A DNA stretch of 64,000 bases from Dromiciops gliroides. Lineage: Eukaryota > Chordata > Mammalia > Microbiotheria > Microbiotheriidae. Shown here in pieces: positions 35,114 through 46,364 of the stretch (positions are counted from its first letter, which is position 1; each line of letters starts with the position of its first letter). Below the pieces are notes generated by a model. That model did no database searches. It saw only the letters and a list, made by a program, of their open reading frames with translations, and had not been told where the DNA came from. The position numbers and the translations under genes were made by a program. The stretch lies in contig NC_057866.1 of the NCBI RefSeq assembly GCF_019393635.1, forward strand, positions 3,932,223 through 3,996,222. The letters are read 5' to 3'.

Positions 35114-35574
35114 TTCCCGGAAGTCTGCGCCGTCCTTCCTTGGACTCTCCTGCGAACACAAGGACAGGGAAATGCTGGGAGATCTTGGAACATGCCGCTC
35201 CCCCTTCTAGCTTCAGACCCCAGACACACTAGGCAGAGTAGGAGACACTCTGTGTGCCTTTCTTTGTATGTGCTCAGCATAGTACCTGGTGGATAGGAAG
35301 TTTTGAACAAATGATTGTTGATTGACTGACAGATCCTTGGGTTAGGAGACAGCTTTATCAGCACAGCTTTTTCTGCTCCTGCCCATGACCAAGACTGAGC
35401 TCCAACAAGCCTTCCCAGATTAGGGTGGTATGAGCTACTGAGGGTTCCCCCTATTTCCAAGAGCCAATAAAGAAGGTTTCATAGGTTAAGGTAATGTAAG
35501 GGACTTAAGCTTTTCGTGTTCTGTTTTCCCTAAAGCCCTGTTCTTGGTCCAGACAGACCCACAGAATGGTCTGA

Positions 35575-35735
35575 GTGTGACCCCATGTGATCCTGGGTAA
35601 GTCACTTACATTCTCTTCCTCTCAGTTTTCCCATTTGTGAAATGGGCTAATAAGAGCCCTGCCCTTCCTGAGTGCTTGTGGGGGCCAGAGGAGATACCTT
35701 GGTGCCTCTCAAAGTGCTCTGTGAAGGCTAGTTCT
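35575..35735 (+). mobile_element. MIR-like SINE
   Basis: GATCCTGGGTAAGTCACTTA, CAGTTTTCCCATTTGTGAAA, CTCTCAAAGTGCTCTGTGAA. In the gene 2 intron, opposite strand. Confidence 0.7.
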
Positions 35736-35739
35736 GTTC

Positions 35740-36250
35740 TCCCTTTGCTCACATGACCACAACCCTATTTCAGGCCCTCACCAAACCTCCCTGTTGGTGA
35801 CTCCAGTCCCTATCTCTAACCCATCCTCTGCACAGCTACCAAAGTGCTTCTTTGAGCAAAGCTGCGTCCCCATGGCTCTTCTCCTCAAGAGATCTCAGTG
35901 GCAGCTGATTTTTCCAGGGCGAGGGGCTCCAAGCTCTGTTTGACACAGAAAGCTCTGGCTTTTTCATTCAGCTCCCTCCTATCTTTCCCGACTAATTTCT
36001 CACCCATTCCCTGCACCCTTGGTGCCTGTCATGCATTCTCCATTCCAGCCAAACTGGCTTCCTTGCTTTTCCCCTGACTGTCCCTCCCTTCTCTTGCCCC
36101 CTCACCTTGAAGGCCTTTCCCAACTATTGCAGCTGGCAGTGCCCCACCCCCAATGATTTTGCACTTCCTTCTCTGTGCCTGAGAGCTCTTCCTACTATCA
36201 TCATGTGAGCTCCTTGGACAGCAAGGACTGGTTTGCTTTTGTCTTTGTTA
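35740..36250 (+). mobile_element. L2 LINE 3' part
   Basis: CACCTTGAAGGCCTTTCCCA, GCTCCTTGGACAGCAAGGAC. The upstream text is characteristic of degenerate L2 ORF2/3' UTR. The very end of L2 is replaced by a MIR. Confidence 0.6.
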
Positions 36251-36259
36251 CCACAGCTT

Positions 36260-36410
36260 CAAGCCCAGAAAGTTAGAGCCAGCAAGACCCAAGTTCAAAT
36301 TCTGCCTTCATGTTCTCTTGCTATGTGACTCTGTGATTAAGTGAATCACTTAAGCTCTGGCCTCAGTTTCTCCATCTGTAAAATAAGGTCCTTTCCAACG
36401 CTAAGTTTAT
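36260..36410 (+). mobile_element. MIR-like SINE
   Basis: GACCCAAGTTCAAATTCTGC, CTTGCTATGTGACTCTGTGA, CAGTTTCTCCATCTGTAAAA. Confidence 0.7.
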
Positions 36411-38168
36411 AATCCTGATCCATATTGTTGTTCCACCCTTGCCATTTTCCTTGGTTTCAAAACGCAGAAGGAGCAGCTCTAGCTCCTCCTCATCCTTTGC
36501 CGCCTTCATCACTTTCTCCTTGAATAGTGTTCTCGAGCCCCTTCTTAGCCTCCTCTTCTCTGACTATAGCTAGAACACAGAGCACAGCCAAAGTTCTTGG
36601 CCTTCCTGCCAACCAGCACTGGTTCTGAGCTTGGAGACTCTTTTTGTAACCCTTTTGTACTCACCCTTGTTTACCTGTCTTTGCTTCCATCTTCCCTACG
36701 AGGCTTTGCAAAACCAGAGCTGGTTTGTGGGCTCCTCAGGCACTGCCTTGTTCTCTTTAGAATTCTTCCTCCTCCATCCCAGGCTGCTTTTTCAGCTCTC
36801 ACCCCATGGACACCCAGACCCAGGGACTGCCCCTTCCTCACTGATCACTGGTGCTACCACGATTCAGCTTGGACCACACAGGATGTTTCACTCCTGTCCT
36901 CCAAACTGGTCTTCCCGTTTTGGAGTCAACATGTAGATGCACACTACTGGGCGCTTGTCCTGAGAATGATGTTCCCTGACTTTCATCTACACCTTGGGCC
37001 ACAGAATCAGTTGCTTTAGAGTTCAAAGGGTCTTAGGATCATGGAATAAAGGATGGAAGAGACCTTAAAAGTCATCGTCTGACCCTCTCATTTGGGAAAC
37101 TAAAGGTTAAGCTAAATCATTCACCCAAGGTCAAACAGACAGTAAGTGGCAGAGTCAAGATTTGAACCCAGCTCCTTAGACAAGAATCTTGGACTCTGCT
37201 CAGTAACCATTGAGTCTTTAGGTAGCTTGGAAGCCACTTATGACTCATCCCCCATTTTGTATTTGAAAAAACCTGAGGCCTGTTTCCTCAAATGCACAAT
37301 GGGAATTGAGTTACCCCTAGGAGGGGCAATGATTTGCACAGGATACTACAGGTAGGCTGGAGGCTTTGACCTTGACTCTGTGAGCCTGGATTCCTGCTTG
37401 TGGCCATCCCTGGTCTGCCCTACCCTGGACCAGTTACCGCATCATGTTGAGCCCCCACCCCATACTTAGTCCTCTAACCAGGAGTCCCAACCGCCCATAT
37501 ACAAGCCTTGGACCAAGCAGGAGTCAGCAGGGCTGGTCGCTTGGCAGTCTTCAAGGGAGTCATCCACCTAATTGAGAGAAAGGTGGCCAGGATCTCTTTC
37601 TGCTTCCATCCTGTCCTTGGGCACCTCCCCAAATGGGCCTTCATCCAAACCGTTGACGCATGATCAAGTTCCCACCTTGACTCTGCTGTCCCCAACCATT
37701 TCTGCCTCTCAAAATCATTTCCAAATGGCATTTGGAAATACAGGGGCTGGAACCCAGGGTCATAGAAGAATCCCCCAAATCTGTCCCAATAGCCCCTCTA
37801 GCTCCTCCTCTGGGCTCCTCCTGCTCTCTCTGAGGGCCACAAGGAGGGGGGTTGGTTAGTGCCATTCCTCACCTCCAAGAACTGCCCAGAAGGACCTGGC
37901 CTCTTCAAGTCTGTCTGTGTCCCTGTAACTGTGGTCTCCAACTTCACTGAATCCCAGGCACTCCTGGATTTTCAGAATTTTTAGTTTCACAGACTCCCTG
38001 GAAGGGCTGCCAGTTGCCTCGGAACCCATTCCCACCCCAATCCAGACCAGATTCTGTCCCTATTCAGGAACCTGGCATCCGCTTTCCATCTTGCTCCTGG
38101 AATACCAGGGTAGGAACAATATGATCTCTGTTAGACAAGGAATTGTGCCTGGCATAAGAAACCACCAT
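36411..38168. other. Gene 2 intron, no other gene seen
   Basis: Mostly unique. An old MIR in reverse lies at 37,040-37,215 (GGTCAAACAGACAGTAAGTG, AAGATTTGAACCCAGCTCCT). Open frames at 36,597-37,019 and 37,474-37,865 lack family features. Confidence 0.4.
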
Positions 38169-38185
38169 TAAGAAATTAGCAGATG

Positions 38186-38334
38186 GGGGCAGCTAGGTGG
38201 CGCAGTGGATAGAGCACCGGCCCTGGATTCAGGAGGACCTGAGTTCAAATCTGGCCTCAGACACTTAACACTTACTGGCTGTGTGACCCTGGGCAAGTCA
38301 GTTAACCCCAATTGCCTCACCAAAAAAAAAAAAA
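38186..38334 (+). mobile_element. Short SINE, young copy, with 16-bp target-site duplication
   Basis: Near-consensus copy (GGGGCAGCTAGGTGGCGCAG to TTGCCTCACC plus poly(A)). AAGAAATTAGCAGATG flanks it at 38,170-38,185 and 38,335-38,350. Confidence 0.95.
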
Positions 38335-38350
38335 AAGAAATTAGCAGATG

Positions 38351-39120
38351 GCTCAAGGAGGGAATAACATATACACTCAGTTGGGGGGAGTAATCTAAAC
38401 CCTGCAGGAAAATAGGAGGGGAAGGGGATAAAGAGAGAGGGGCAAAAGAAGGGATGGCAGATTGGGGGAGGGGCCAGATGGAAACAAATCCCTTTTGAAG
38501 AGTGATAGGGTGAAAGAAGATAGATAATATAATAAATATCATGGGCAAGGGAATAGGATGGAGGGAAACAGTTAACAATAGTGATCATGAAAAGGAGAAA
38601 AGGGGGAAAAGCGTACAAAAAATATTTATAGCAACTCTTTGTGGTGGCTAAGAATTGGGAATCAAGGAAATGTCCATCAATTGGGGAATGACTGAAGAAG
38701 CTGTGGCTTGTAGTGGAGTGGTCTTGTGCTATAGGAAATGACAAACAGGATGATCCCAGAAAAACCTGGGAAGACTCATATGAACTGATGTATAGTGAAG
38801 TGAGCAGAACTGGGAGGACATTGTGCATAGTGACAGTGGTATTGTTTAATGAGCAATTGTGAATGATTTAACTACTCTCAGCAATGCAATGAGCCAAGAC
38901 AATCCCAAGGGACTAATGATGAAGTTTACTATCCATCCCCATAGAAAGAACTGATAAAAAGAGCACTTGTGGATTGTACATATATAACTTGGTTGATGTC
39001 TTGTGGAGTGGGGAGGAAAGGGAGGGAGGGAGAAAAATTTGGAACTCTAAATCTTATGAAAATGAATGTTGAAAACTACATGTAACTGGAAAAAATAAAA
39101 TAAATGTTGCATTGAAAAAA
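38351..39120 (+). mobile_element. L1, internally deleted, sharing its target site with the adjacent SINE
   Basis: The inter-ORF spacer (GGAGGGAATAACATATACAC ... GGGGCCAGATGGAAACAAAT) runs to about 38,610 and joins directly to the terminal ORF2/3' UTR (AATATTTATAGCAACTCTTT). It ends at ...CATTGAAAAAA. AAGAACTTAGCAGATG follows at 39,121-39,136, a third copy of the 16-bp site. Confidence 0.85.
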
Positions 39121-39429
39121 AAGAACTTAGCAGATGACAAATGCCAAAGAATCAGGAGAAGTGGCCCAAGGGGTCTCAGGCTGTCTCCTCCCTACCTGCC
39201 ATGCTCCCAGCCTGATGCCTCACTTGCCCTCTTTGGGGCTGAGTTCTCAATGTGCAGGCCCACAGGCAGAATGGGGGCCTGAGGGAGGGCCCAGGAGCTG
39301 GGGGATAGCTTGGCATGGGGAACCAACCTGAGAGTGACTCAGTTTTCAAGCTGAAGACTCGAAGGTTCTGGAAAAGTGGAAGGAGAAATGGACTTCTGGG
39401 AAATGTGAAGAGCGAATGTGCGCATGGGG

Positions 39430-39655
39430 CCTTTGGCCTTCCTGAGCACCTCACAGACGCCATCTCATTGGGTCTGCACTACTCTGTGAAGTTTCTGCTT
39501 TCATTACACCCACTTCACAGATGAAAACACAGAGGGTGAGAGAGGCGATGTGGCTTGCCCAGCATCACACAGATATTTGGTGGCTGGCAAAGGAGGTGAA
39601 GCCAGGTCTTCCTGACTTCAAACCCAGAAATCTAGCCACTTACTACACTGCCTCT
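39430..39655 (-). mobile_element. MIR-like SINE next to gene 2 exon 1
   Basis: CTCACAGACGCCATCTCATT, TTCACAGATGAAAACACAGA, GGCTTGCCCAGCATCACACA. It ends about 15 bp from the candidate splice donor of gene 2 exon 1, on the intron side. Confidence 0.75.
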
Positions 39656-39671
39656 GGGGGGAAAGTCTTAC

Positions 39672-39905
39672 CTTCCTGTGACCCCTTCCTTGAAAGGAGT
39701 GAATCTGTCTTGCAGAGAAGGTGGCTCCCTGGAGTTGCTGCAGGAGACTGGGCACAACTGGGGCCTGAACAAGTGTCACTGAGAGGATGGAGAGTTCCCT
39801 GGGATTTCCTGTGTGGTTTTCACTGGCCAATCAGAGCCCAAGGTCAGTTAGCAAAAGTCCCTTCAATCAGATTTATCTCAGCATCTCCTCTTGATTCTGC
39901 TCATG
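39672..39905 (-). promoter_or_regulatory. MRGPR promoter and probable non-coding exon 1 of gene 2 (module 2)
   Basis: On the minus strand: GGAGATGCTGAGATAAATC, GGGCTCTGATTGGCCAGTG (CCAAT at about 39,824-39,835), AAAACCACACAGGAAATCCC, and a donor CACAGGAAG|GTAAGACTTT at 39,672/39,671. GGGCTCTGATTGGCCAGT is identical in module 3, and GATGCTGAGATA is identical in module 1. A RUNX-type TGTGGTTT lies at 39,812-39,819 (plus-strand reading); the other modules lack it at that place. Splicing to the acceptor at 35,150 would give an intron of about 4.5 kb. Confidence 0.68.
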
Positions 39906-40206
39906 CCCTCTTTCCCCTGCTCATCATAACCCCATCTGGGCACCCCAGAACAACATTTTGCTTTTCTAAACCCCACTTTCCCCAAGTCAAGTATACCTCA
40001 GGCAAAACTAGCAGTGCTTCCAGGGGATGGCAGCTGCCCAGTGTCCATCTTTGCTTCTTGAAACCCCACTGACTTCTGTACATCACACACAGTGCACAGT
40101 CTGCCTAGAGCTCTGGTAGCCCTAGGGATTTTCCCCCATTTGCACAGCCATCCTAAGGTTCAGAGCTCCCTAATTATTTTCACTATGCCCAATGCATATC
40201 AATGGA
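39906..40206. other. Upstream flank of module 2
   Basis: No repeat or exon recognised. Confidence 0.3.
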
Positions 40207-40350
40207 GAGAGAGAGAGACAGAGAGGGAGAGACAGAGAGACAGAGAAGAAGAAGAAGAAGAAGAAGAAGAAGAAGATGATGATGATGATGATGATGATAT
40301 GAAGGAGAAGGAGGAGTAGAAAGAAGATGAGAGGAAGAGGAGGAGGAGAA
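40207..40350 (+). repeat. Compound purine microsatellite
   Basis: (GA)n/(GAGACA)n, then about 9-10 GAA units, then about 9 GAT units, then a GAGGAG-rich tail. It lies upstream of the gene 2 promoter. Confidence 0.95.
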
Positions 40351-40955
40351 GAATCATTCAGTTTGAAATAGAGATTCATGTTTTCATATCAAATTCTCCT
40401 TATCTGTTATATGTATGGAAATATTCTTTTTGGTGTGTTTCAGTTTGGCATTTTTATTTTTGCAGAACCAAAACTCTTGGCAAATGCATGGGTTTGTTGC
40501 TACATACAGGAGGGGATTCATTATATTCAAGTATAGTAGGAGATTGGACCATAATGGGGGAAAGAGGAAAAAGAAAAAGTTACATTGTCTGCACTCTGAA
40601 GGGGATGTCTGAAAGGAATATTGCACACTTGGAGTCTGAAGGGAGGGGGGAACTGGAAAGGCTTGTGGACTAGGAATAGGACTGGAGAAATTAGGCAAGG
40701 ACTTTGCCATAAAAGGTAGGTGAATCAATAAAGTTTGACGTACATTTTCTACTGAGAAATGTGAAAATGTGTTGATTTGGCCCTGAAGCATATTGGTTCA
40801 GGTGATGTCTATCAAAAGAACAATAATGTTGCCCTGAGGAAGAATCCAAAGTAACAGATGGCAGACAGTTCCAGCAGGGGGCAGCAGCAGCAGCTGGACG
40901 GATGCAACATGAGCTTGCCTCTGCTCTCACTCTCTGACAGCCAAATCTATTACGT
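40351..40955. other. No gene seen
   Basis: Bases 40,400-40,800 hold weak repeat-like sequence. No exon is recognised. Confidence 0.3.
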
Positions 40956-40956
40956 T

Positions 40957-41275
40957 TTAGGGGGCGGCTAGGTGTTGCAGTGGATAAAGCACCGGCCCTG
41001 GATTCAGGAAGACCTGAGTTCAAATCTGGCCTCAGACACTTGACACTTACTAGTTGTGTGACCCTGGGCAAGTCACGTAACCCCCATTGCTTCAAACATC
41101 TGGGGTCATCTACAGGCATCCTGATGTATATCTCACCACTGGACCCAGACAGCTCTGGAGGAGAGAATGAGGTTGGCCGCCTTACACAGCCCTCCTTCAC
41201 TTAGATCTAATTCAGTGCAAGTCATGGCATCACCCCGATATCATGGTCCTCTTCCAGAACTAAGGACAAACAACA
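40957..41275 (+). mobile_element. Composite SINE with RTE-type tail (MAR1-like)
   Basis: Short-SINE head, then AAACATCTGGGGTCATCTAC, CACCACTGGACCCAGACAGC, GAGAATGAGGTTGGCCGCCT, CAAGTCATGGCATCACCCCG and the tail GGACAAACAACAGG. The copy at 58.7 kb has the same plan. Confidence 0.85.
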
Positions 41276-41651
41276 GGACTAATAGAGGAGGGGAGACAAC
41301 ATGTAAACAAATATATACAAATAAGATATATAATTTGGACCGAACCAAGAGTGGGGAAGCACAATCAAAGTGGGGGGGGGGTCAGGAAAGGCTTCTTGTA
41401 GAAGGTAGGATTTTTTTTAGAAAGTGGGATTTTAAATAGACCTTGAAGGAAATCAGGGAAGCTAAGGAGAGTGGGGAGAAGGGAAATTACAGACATGGAG
41501 GAGAGACAGTTAAAATGCTGGAGTCAAGATGGGGAGTATCTTGTGTGAAGAGAAGCCAGGAGGCCAATTTCACTGAAAGATTCTAAAAGCCAATACAAGG
41601 ATTTTAGATTTTATCTTGGAGGAGATAGGGAACCACCAGGGTTTACCAAAT

Positions 41652-41714
<63 letters not shown>

Positions 41715-42075
41715 CATGACTGGACCTTTGCTTTAGAAAGAATAATTTGACAGTTGAGTGGAGAATGAACTGAAGTGGGGAGGCTGAAACTAGGGAAACC
41801 AAGCAGTAGGCTAGAACAAGAGTCCAGGCATGCAGTGATGAGAGCCTGTCCCAGAGCGGTGTCTTAGGAGAGAAGGGGGTTTATAGCAAAGATATTGCAG
41901 AGGTAAAATGGAGAGGACTTGGCAACAGATTGGAGAGAATGAGTGAGAAAGAGAGTCAAAGATGGCATTCAGGTTGTGAGCCTGGGTGATTGGGAGGAGA
42001 GTGCTTTCCTTGAGAGTGGTAATGAACCCACCAAGTTCAAGTCCAAAACCGAACTGGGCTAGTGGTCCAGCCATT
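41276..42075 (-). mobile_element. L2-clade LINE fragment with (TG)n
   Basis: GTCAGGAAAGGCTTCTTGTA, GCCAGGAGGCCAATTTCACT, TTGCAGAGGTAAAATGGAGA, GGTTGTGAGCCTGGGTGATT. These are successive blocks of the L2 reverse strand. A (TG)n of about 30 units at 41,652-41,713 splits it. Confidence 0.75.
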
Positions 42076-42935
42076 GCCTCTTAGAGTTCCCCTGCTGGGC
42101 TGGCTACAACATGTGGCATGGACTTCTGTGCTCTGAGATGTCCATGGATCAAGCTCCTGAATCAGGGACTGCACTCCCTACACCTAGAATTGAAAAAAAG
42201 AAAAGGAAAATAAAGAAACAGCACCCAAATCCCAAGCCTGTTTCTTCCAGTCACATGGCCTAAAGGAGAATGCACGTGATTCTCAGGTCTTCCTCCCTTT
42301 AAGAAGAATTTTCAGAAGAAGGGATTCTTCACCTTAGATGCAAAGGCTCCACAAGAGGCTGTCTGTGCTCAGTCAGGCAGATTTAAAGATGTAGAGACTT
42401 CTGACTATGCCATCAATGGAAAAATGCTACTTCCCACCACTTGGTATCTCCATATGTTCATTTGCCCCTGTCTCCAAGGAGCAAGGACAAGTTACCATTA
42501 TTAGTGAGACCCTTTTAGGTGGCTTGAGTACGTGCAAAACTCCTGACATCTGGAGAAGCATTGAATAGCAGCCTCAGAGATAACAAGGAATGACAGGGGC
42601 TAGAGTAACATACAGCAGATTATGGCTATGGAAGAGCAATTGGGTATGAACAGTAAATAGAAGTCTGGGGGAGCTTTGAAAAGGAGGAGCCATGGACCAT
42701 CCAAGCACAGCTATTGACTAGGATATGGAAGTGGGAGAAGTGCATCCCTTACCCATCCCAGGCTCACCTCCCTCCTCAAATTTAATTGGCCATTTCCTCA
42801 TTGCCATCACCCTAAACCCCACCCCAGTCCCTGAGTTTGTCACTAATATGTTGTTGATAAGAACACACTTGAAACGTAGAGATTCACCCTTGAGTTAAAA
42901 TAAGGGGCTGCAGTCCAAGTCATTCTACCATTCTT
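42076..42935. other. No gene recognised
   Basis: Complex, non-repetitive text with no long open frame. Possibly an old retrocopy, but I cannot name one. Confidence 0.3.
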
Positions 42936-42939
42936 CAGC

Positions 42940-43620
42940 TGAAAGAAAAACAAAAATTCAGGGTCAGGAATCATGACCTCAAACAGAGCAACATAAAAAA
43001 TGAACTAGACTGAGAAACAAATTAGGAAAATTAGGAGTATAGGGGGGAAGCTAGGTGGCGCAATGGATAAAGCACTGGCCTTGGATTCAGGAGGACCTGA
43101 GTTCAAACCCAGCCTCAGACACTTATTAGCTGTGTGACCCTGGGCAAGTCACTTAAACCCCATTGCCCTGCAAAAAAAAAAAAAAAAGATTAGGAGTATA
43201 ATAGATAATGAATTAATAAGAATAATTAATATACACACCAAATAACATAACATCTAATTGCTTAAAGGAAAAATTCAATGAATTACAATAGAAAATAGAG
43301 CACAAAACCATAATTATAAGAAATTCAGTACAGCCTTTAGATCTAGAAAAACCTAGTAAAAAGAAAGAAGTTAGGTAGCTGAATAGAATTTTAAAAATAC
43401 ATATGTAAGATTGTAACTGTGTTTGTAAATGGAAATAAAAAGGAGTATACAGACCTCACCATTGCTTGAAACCATTACAGAAACTGACCACATATGATGG
43501 AATCAAAATCTAGAAAACAAGTGAAAAAATTTAGATATTGAACATTGTTTAGATAATTTTGATTGCATTAAATTAAAAAGTTTTCACAAAAATAAAACCA
43601 CTGTAGCGAAGATTAGAAGA
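42940..43620 (+). mobile_element. L1 ORF2 fragments, diverged
   Basis: CACACCAAATAACATAACAT reads like the ORF2 endonuclease segment YTPNNI. TTAAATTAAAAAGTTTTCAC plus ACTGTAGCGAAGATTAGAAG is the late ORF2 block. A short SINE interrupts it. Confidence 0.55.
43038..43182 (+). mobile_element. Short SINE with target-site duplication
   Basis: GAAGCTAGGTGGCGCAATGG to GCCCTGC plus poly(A). ATTAGGAGTATA repeats on both sides. Confidence 0.92.
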
Positions 43621-43839
43621 AAATGGGAAAAAAATTCCTTGAGACAAGAATAGATCAGTGATCAGCAGGAATGCTAGATTTCTAAAACTAACACAATGTA
43701 CGCCAACTGAATTCTGAACTAAGTTCAGAGACAGAGAACCATGACTTAAGTATTACTTAACAGGACAAAAGGAGTTAATGGGATCAATAAGAAAAGTACA
43801 CGGGATAAATTTTAATCTTCTCAGTCACAATCATATACC

Positions 43840-44500
43840 ACAACTTATTCAGCCATTACACAATTGATGAGCATCCACTCAATTTCCAGTTCCTTGACAT
43901 AAAAAAAAGTTGCTACATTTTTGCATAAATAGATCTTTCCCCATTTTCTCTGATCTCTTTGGGAAATAGATGTAATAGTGATATTGCTGGGTCGATGGAT
44001 ATGCACAGTTTTACAGATTTGGGGGCATAGTTCTTTTTTTTTTTTTTTTGGCAATGGGGGTTAAGTGACTTGCCCAGGGTCACACAGCTAGTAAGTGTCA
44101 AGTGTCTGAGACCAGATTTGAACTCAGGTACTCCTGAATCCAGGGCCCAGGCTTTATCCACTGCACCACCTAGCTGCCCCTTGGGCATAGTTCTAATTGA
44201 TTCTCTAGAATGTTTGGACTGACAACAGTGTATTAATGTCCCCATTTTTCCACACCCCCTCCAGCATTTGTCATTTTCTTTTTCTATCACATTAGACAAT
44301 CTCATAGGTGTGAGGTGGTTTCAATTGTTTTGGTATGAATTTCTCTAATCAGTACAGTTTCAGAACATTTTTTCATGTGAATATTGACAGCTTTGATTTC
44401 TTCTTCTGAAAATTACCATTTCACATTCTTTGACCATTTATCAATTAGGGAATGACTCAGTTCTTTGCCCATTAGAGAATTGCCGTACAACAGAGAGATT
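43840..44500 (-). mobile_element. L1 ORF2 3' region
   Basis: Reverse complement of late ORF2/3' region: CATTACACAATTGATGAGCA, CACACCCCCTCCAGCATTTG, CATAGGTGTGAGGTGGTTTC. A short SINE splits it at 44,035. Confidence 0.8.
44035..44182 (-). mobile_element. Short SINE nested in L1, with target-site duplication
   Basis: GGGCATAGTTCT at 44,023-44,034 and 44,183-44,194 flanks a complete copy. Confidence 0.92.
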
Positions 44501-44644
44501 AAGTAGTTCTAGGGAAGGATGAAAGCATTCTGGATTCCTTCCAAGATGAAAGTGAATTATTCCTGACTAGTTTCTGTCATAGGAATAAAGAATGAAAGCT
44601 TTGGTGAGGTGTATGACAACTAACACTCAACTAAGCCCAAGAGA

Positions 44645-44905
44645 CAGGTAGGTGGTACCATAGATAGAGTTAGGGCCTGGAGTTAGGAAGATCCAAGTCC
44701 AAATCCAGCCTCAGACACTTATCCTATGTGTGATCCCGGGAAAGTCATTTAAATTCTGGCTGCCCCAGTTTCCTAGAATATAAAATAAAGGTGGTAATTA
44801 TAGCACTTACCTTCTAGGGCTGTTTTGTGAATCAAATGAGATGATGTTGGTAAAGCCCTTAGCCCAAGGACTGGCACGTAGAAGGTGCTTGATCAATACC
44901 TGTCT
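44645..44905 (+). mobile_element. MIR/long SINE
   Basis: GGTAGGTGGTACCATAGATA head, CCTCAGACACTTATCCTATG, CAAATGAGATGATGTTGGTA and GAAGGTGCTTGATCAATACC tail. Confidence 0.75.
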
Positions 44906-44921
44906 CCTTGCAGACCCTGGG

Positions 44922-45910
44922 TTACCTCATCCCCCACAGTGTTAAGGCCAGGAAAGACTCTGTAGCAATGAGTACAATGTCTTTTTTCAGATCCTCATAG
45001 TCCACTGTAAGATCCCAGACAATCATCCACACAGGGTTGTTGTAAGAGGACCTGATATCTCCATCACTAGGGAAGAAGCAGCTTTCACCCCTGCTAGGCC
45101 CCAGGCCTTTTTTCCTGCTGCCTACATGAGATAGCTCAGGCAACTCCAAGGATCTTCATTTTTTTTTATCATAAATGTATTTTATCATTTTTAATTACAT
45201 GTGGAGATAGTTTTCAACATTTGTTTTCATAAGATTTTTATAACTCTGACAACTCCACTTGGAAACTGTAACATCCCAATGGACACATTTGGGGTCTCCT
45301 GTTGTGATAATATTATGGCTGCCAACTGCCCATCAGCCCCAATATCTAAGAGGTTCAGGGACTTTAGAAGATGCCTTAGACTAGGGCAAAGTGGAATGAT
45401 GCAAGTCCCCGATTTACCAGCAACCTGGAGTGCTAGCCTATATTTAAAGAGATGCTCCCAATGATCTTATTGGGGGACAAAGCATGGCTGCCCACTACCC
45501 AGTAATGAGGTCAGCAGGTAGTAGGCTCCTTCTAGTCACCCTCAGGATGCCTATCTCCATGGACAGCTAATTTGGCTAGGACAGCTCTTGATCAAATTTC
45601 ATTGTTCTTCTTACTCTGTGTGGTGGTCTTGTATGGGAAGCTCATAGCCAAAGTCTCATTTTATTCAGGTGGAACTACTGGCTCCCCATGAGCCCCAGTC
45701 ACAGGGTATTGATGGCTGTGGTGTTGTAGCAGACATCCAGTCCACTAAACCCAACTTCTTTAGGAATTCTACTCCCTCCCTTGCTCAAACCCATAAGGGA
45801 ATCAGATGCCAAAATAATTCATTTTTATGAGACCAAGTATGGTGAATTCTGCATCTTAGCCATCTAAAAAGGGACAAAGAACAGCCCTTCTCTGGACCCT
45901 CCAATCTCTT
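44922..45910 (-). other. Unrecognised coding-like stretch, broken
   Basis: On the minus strand 44,922-45,149 is open (VWMIVWDLTVDYEDLKKDIV). Further upstream on that strand, 45,245-45,910 keeps short protein-like stretches. An L1 3' tail (45,158-45,235) lies between. I cannot assign a family or say whether the origin is host or viral. It is not an intact gene. Confidence 0.25.
45158..45235 (-). mobile_element. L1 3'-end tail
   Basis: TTTTTAATTACATGTGGAGA TAGTTTTCAACATTTG is the L1 3' end in reverse. Confidence 0.6.
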
Positions 45911-45937
45911 TTGCTGACTTTTCAAAAGTAAGTGCTC

Positions 45938-46085
45938 GGGGCAGCTAGGTGGCGCAGTGGATAAAGCACTGGCCCTGGATTCAGGAGGACCTGAGTTCAA
46001 ATCCGGCCTCAGACACTTAACACTTACTGGCTGTGTGACCCTGGGCAAGTCACTTAACCCCAATTGCCTTACTGAAAAAAACCAA
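45938..46085 (+). mobile_element. Short SINE, young copy
   Basis: GGGGCAGCTAGGTGGCGCAG through TTGCCTTACTG, then a long A-rich tail. Close to consensus. Confidence 0.93.
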
Positions 46086-46364
46086 AAAAAGAAAAAAAAA
46101 AAAGAAAAAAAAATAAGTGCTCCATGCTTCTCACATCAAATGTAACCCTTTCATTAAGGAGAAACTGAATTGGCTACACTGGATCCTCAACTACCATTAA
46201 CGATGATTTAAATGGCTCCTCAGGTTGTTGGGGCTTTATTGTTGTTCTTTAAATTTATCCCTCAGCCTCCTGAGGGTCTTGATTGTGAAAGCCTGCCACT
46301 CACACTGCGGTTGAGGAAGTCATCCTCCTCAAGATGGGGGGAGATTGCAGAGATGGAAATCTTG

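Noticed and set aside
34846-35460. 204-codon minus-strand frame as an alternative gene 2 start
   Set aside because: Different frame from the receptor; its seven-helix-like fragments are out of frame with the conserved motifs and it crosses the predicted splice acceptor.
38168-38828. Minus-strand frames of 136 and 176 codons
   Set aside because: Translations of the antisense of a SINE and an L1 spacer.
39521-40072. 183-codon plus-strand frame
   Set aside because: Runs through a MIR and antisense through the gene 2 promoter module; no protein family.
40207-40350. CRISPR-like or satellite array
   Set aside because: Simple triplet microsatellites without spacers, in a vertebrate genome.
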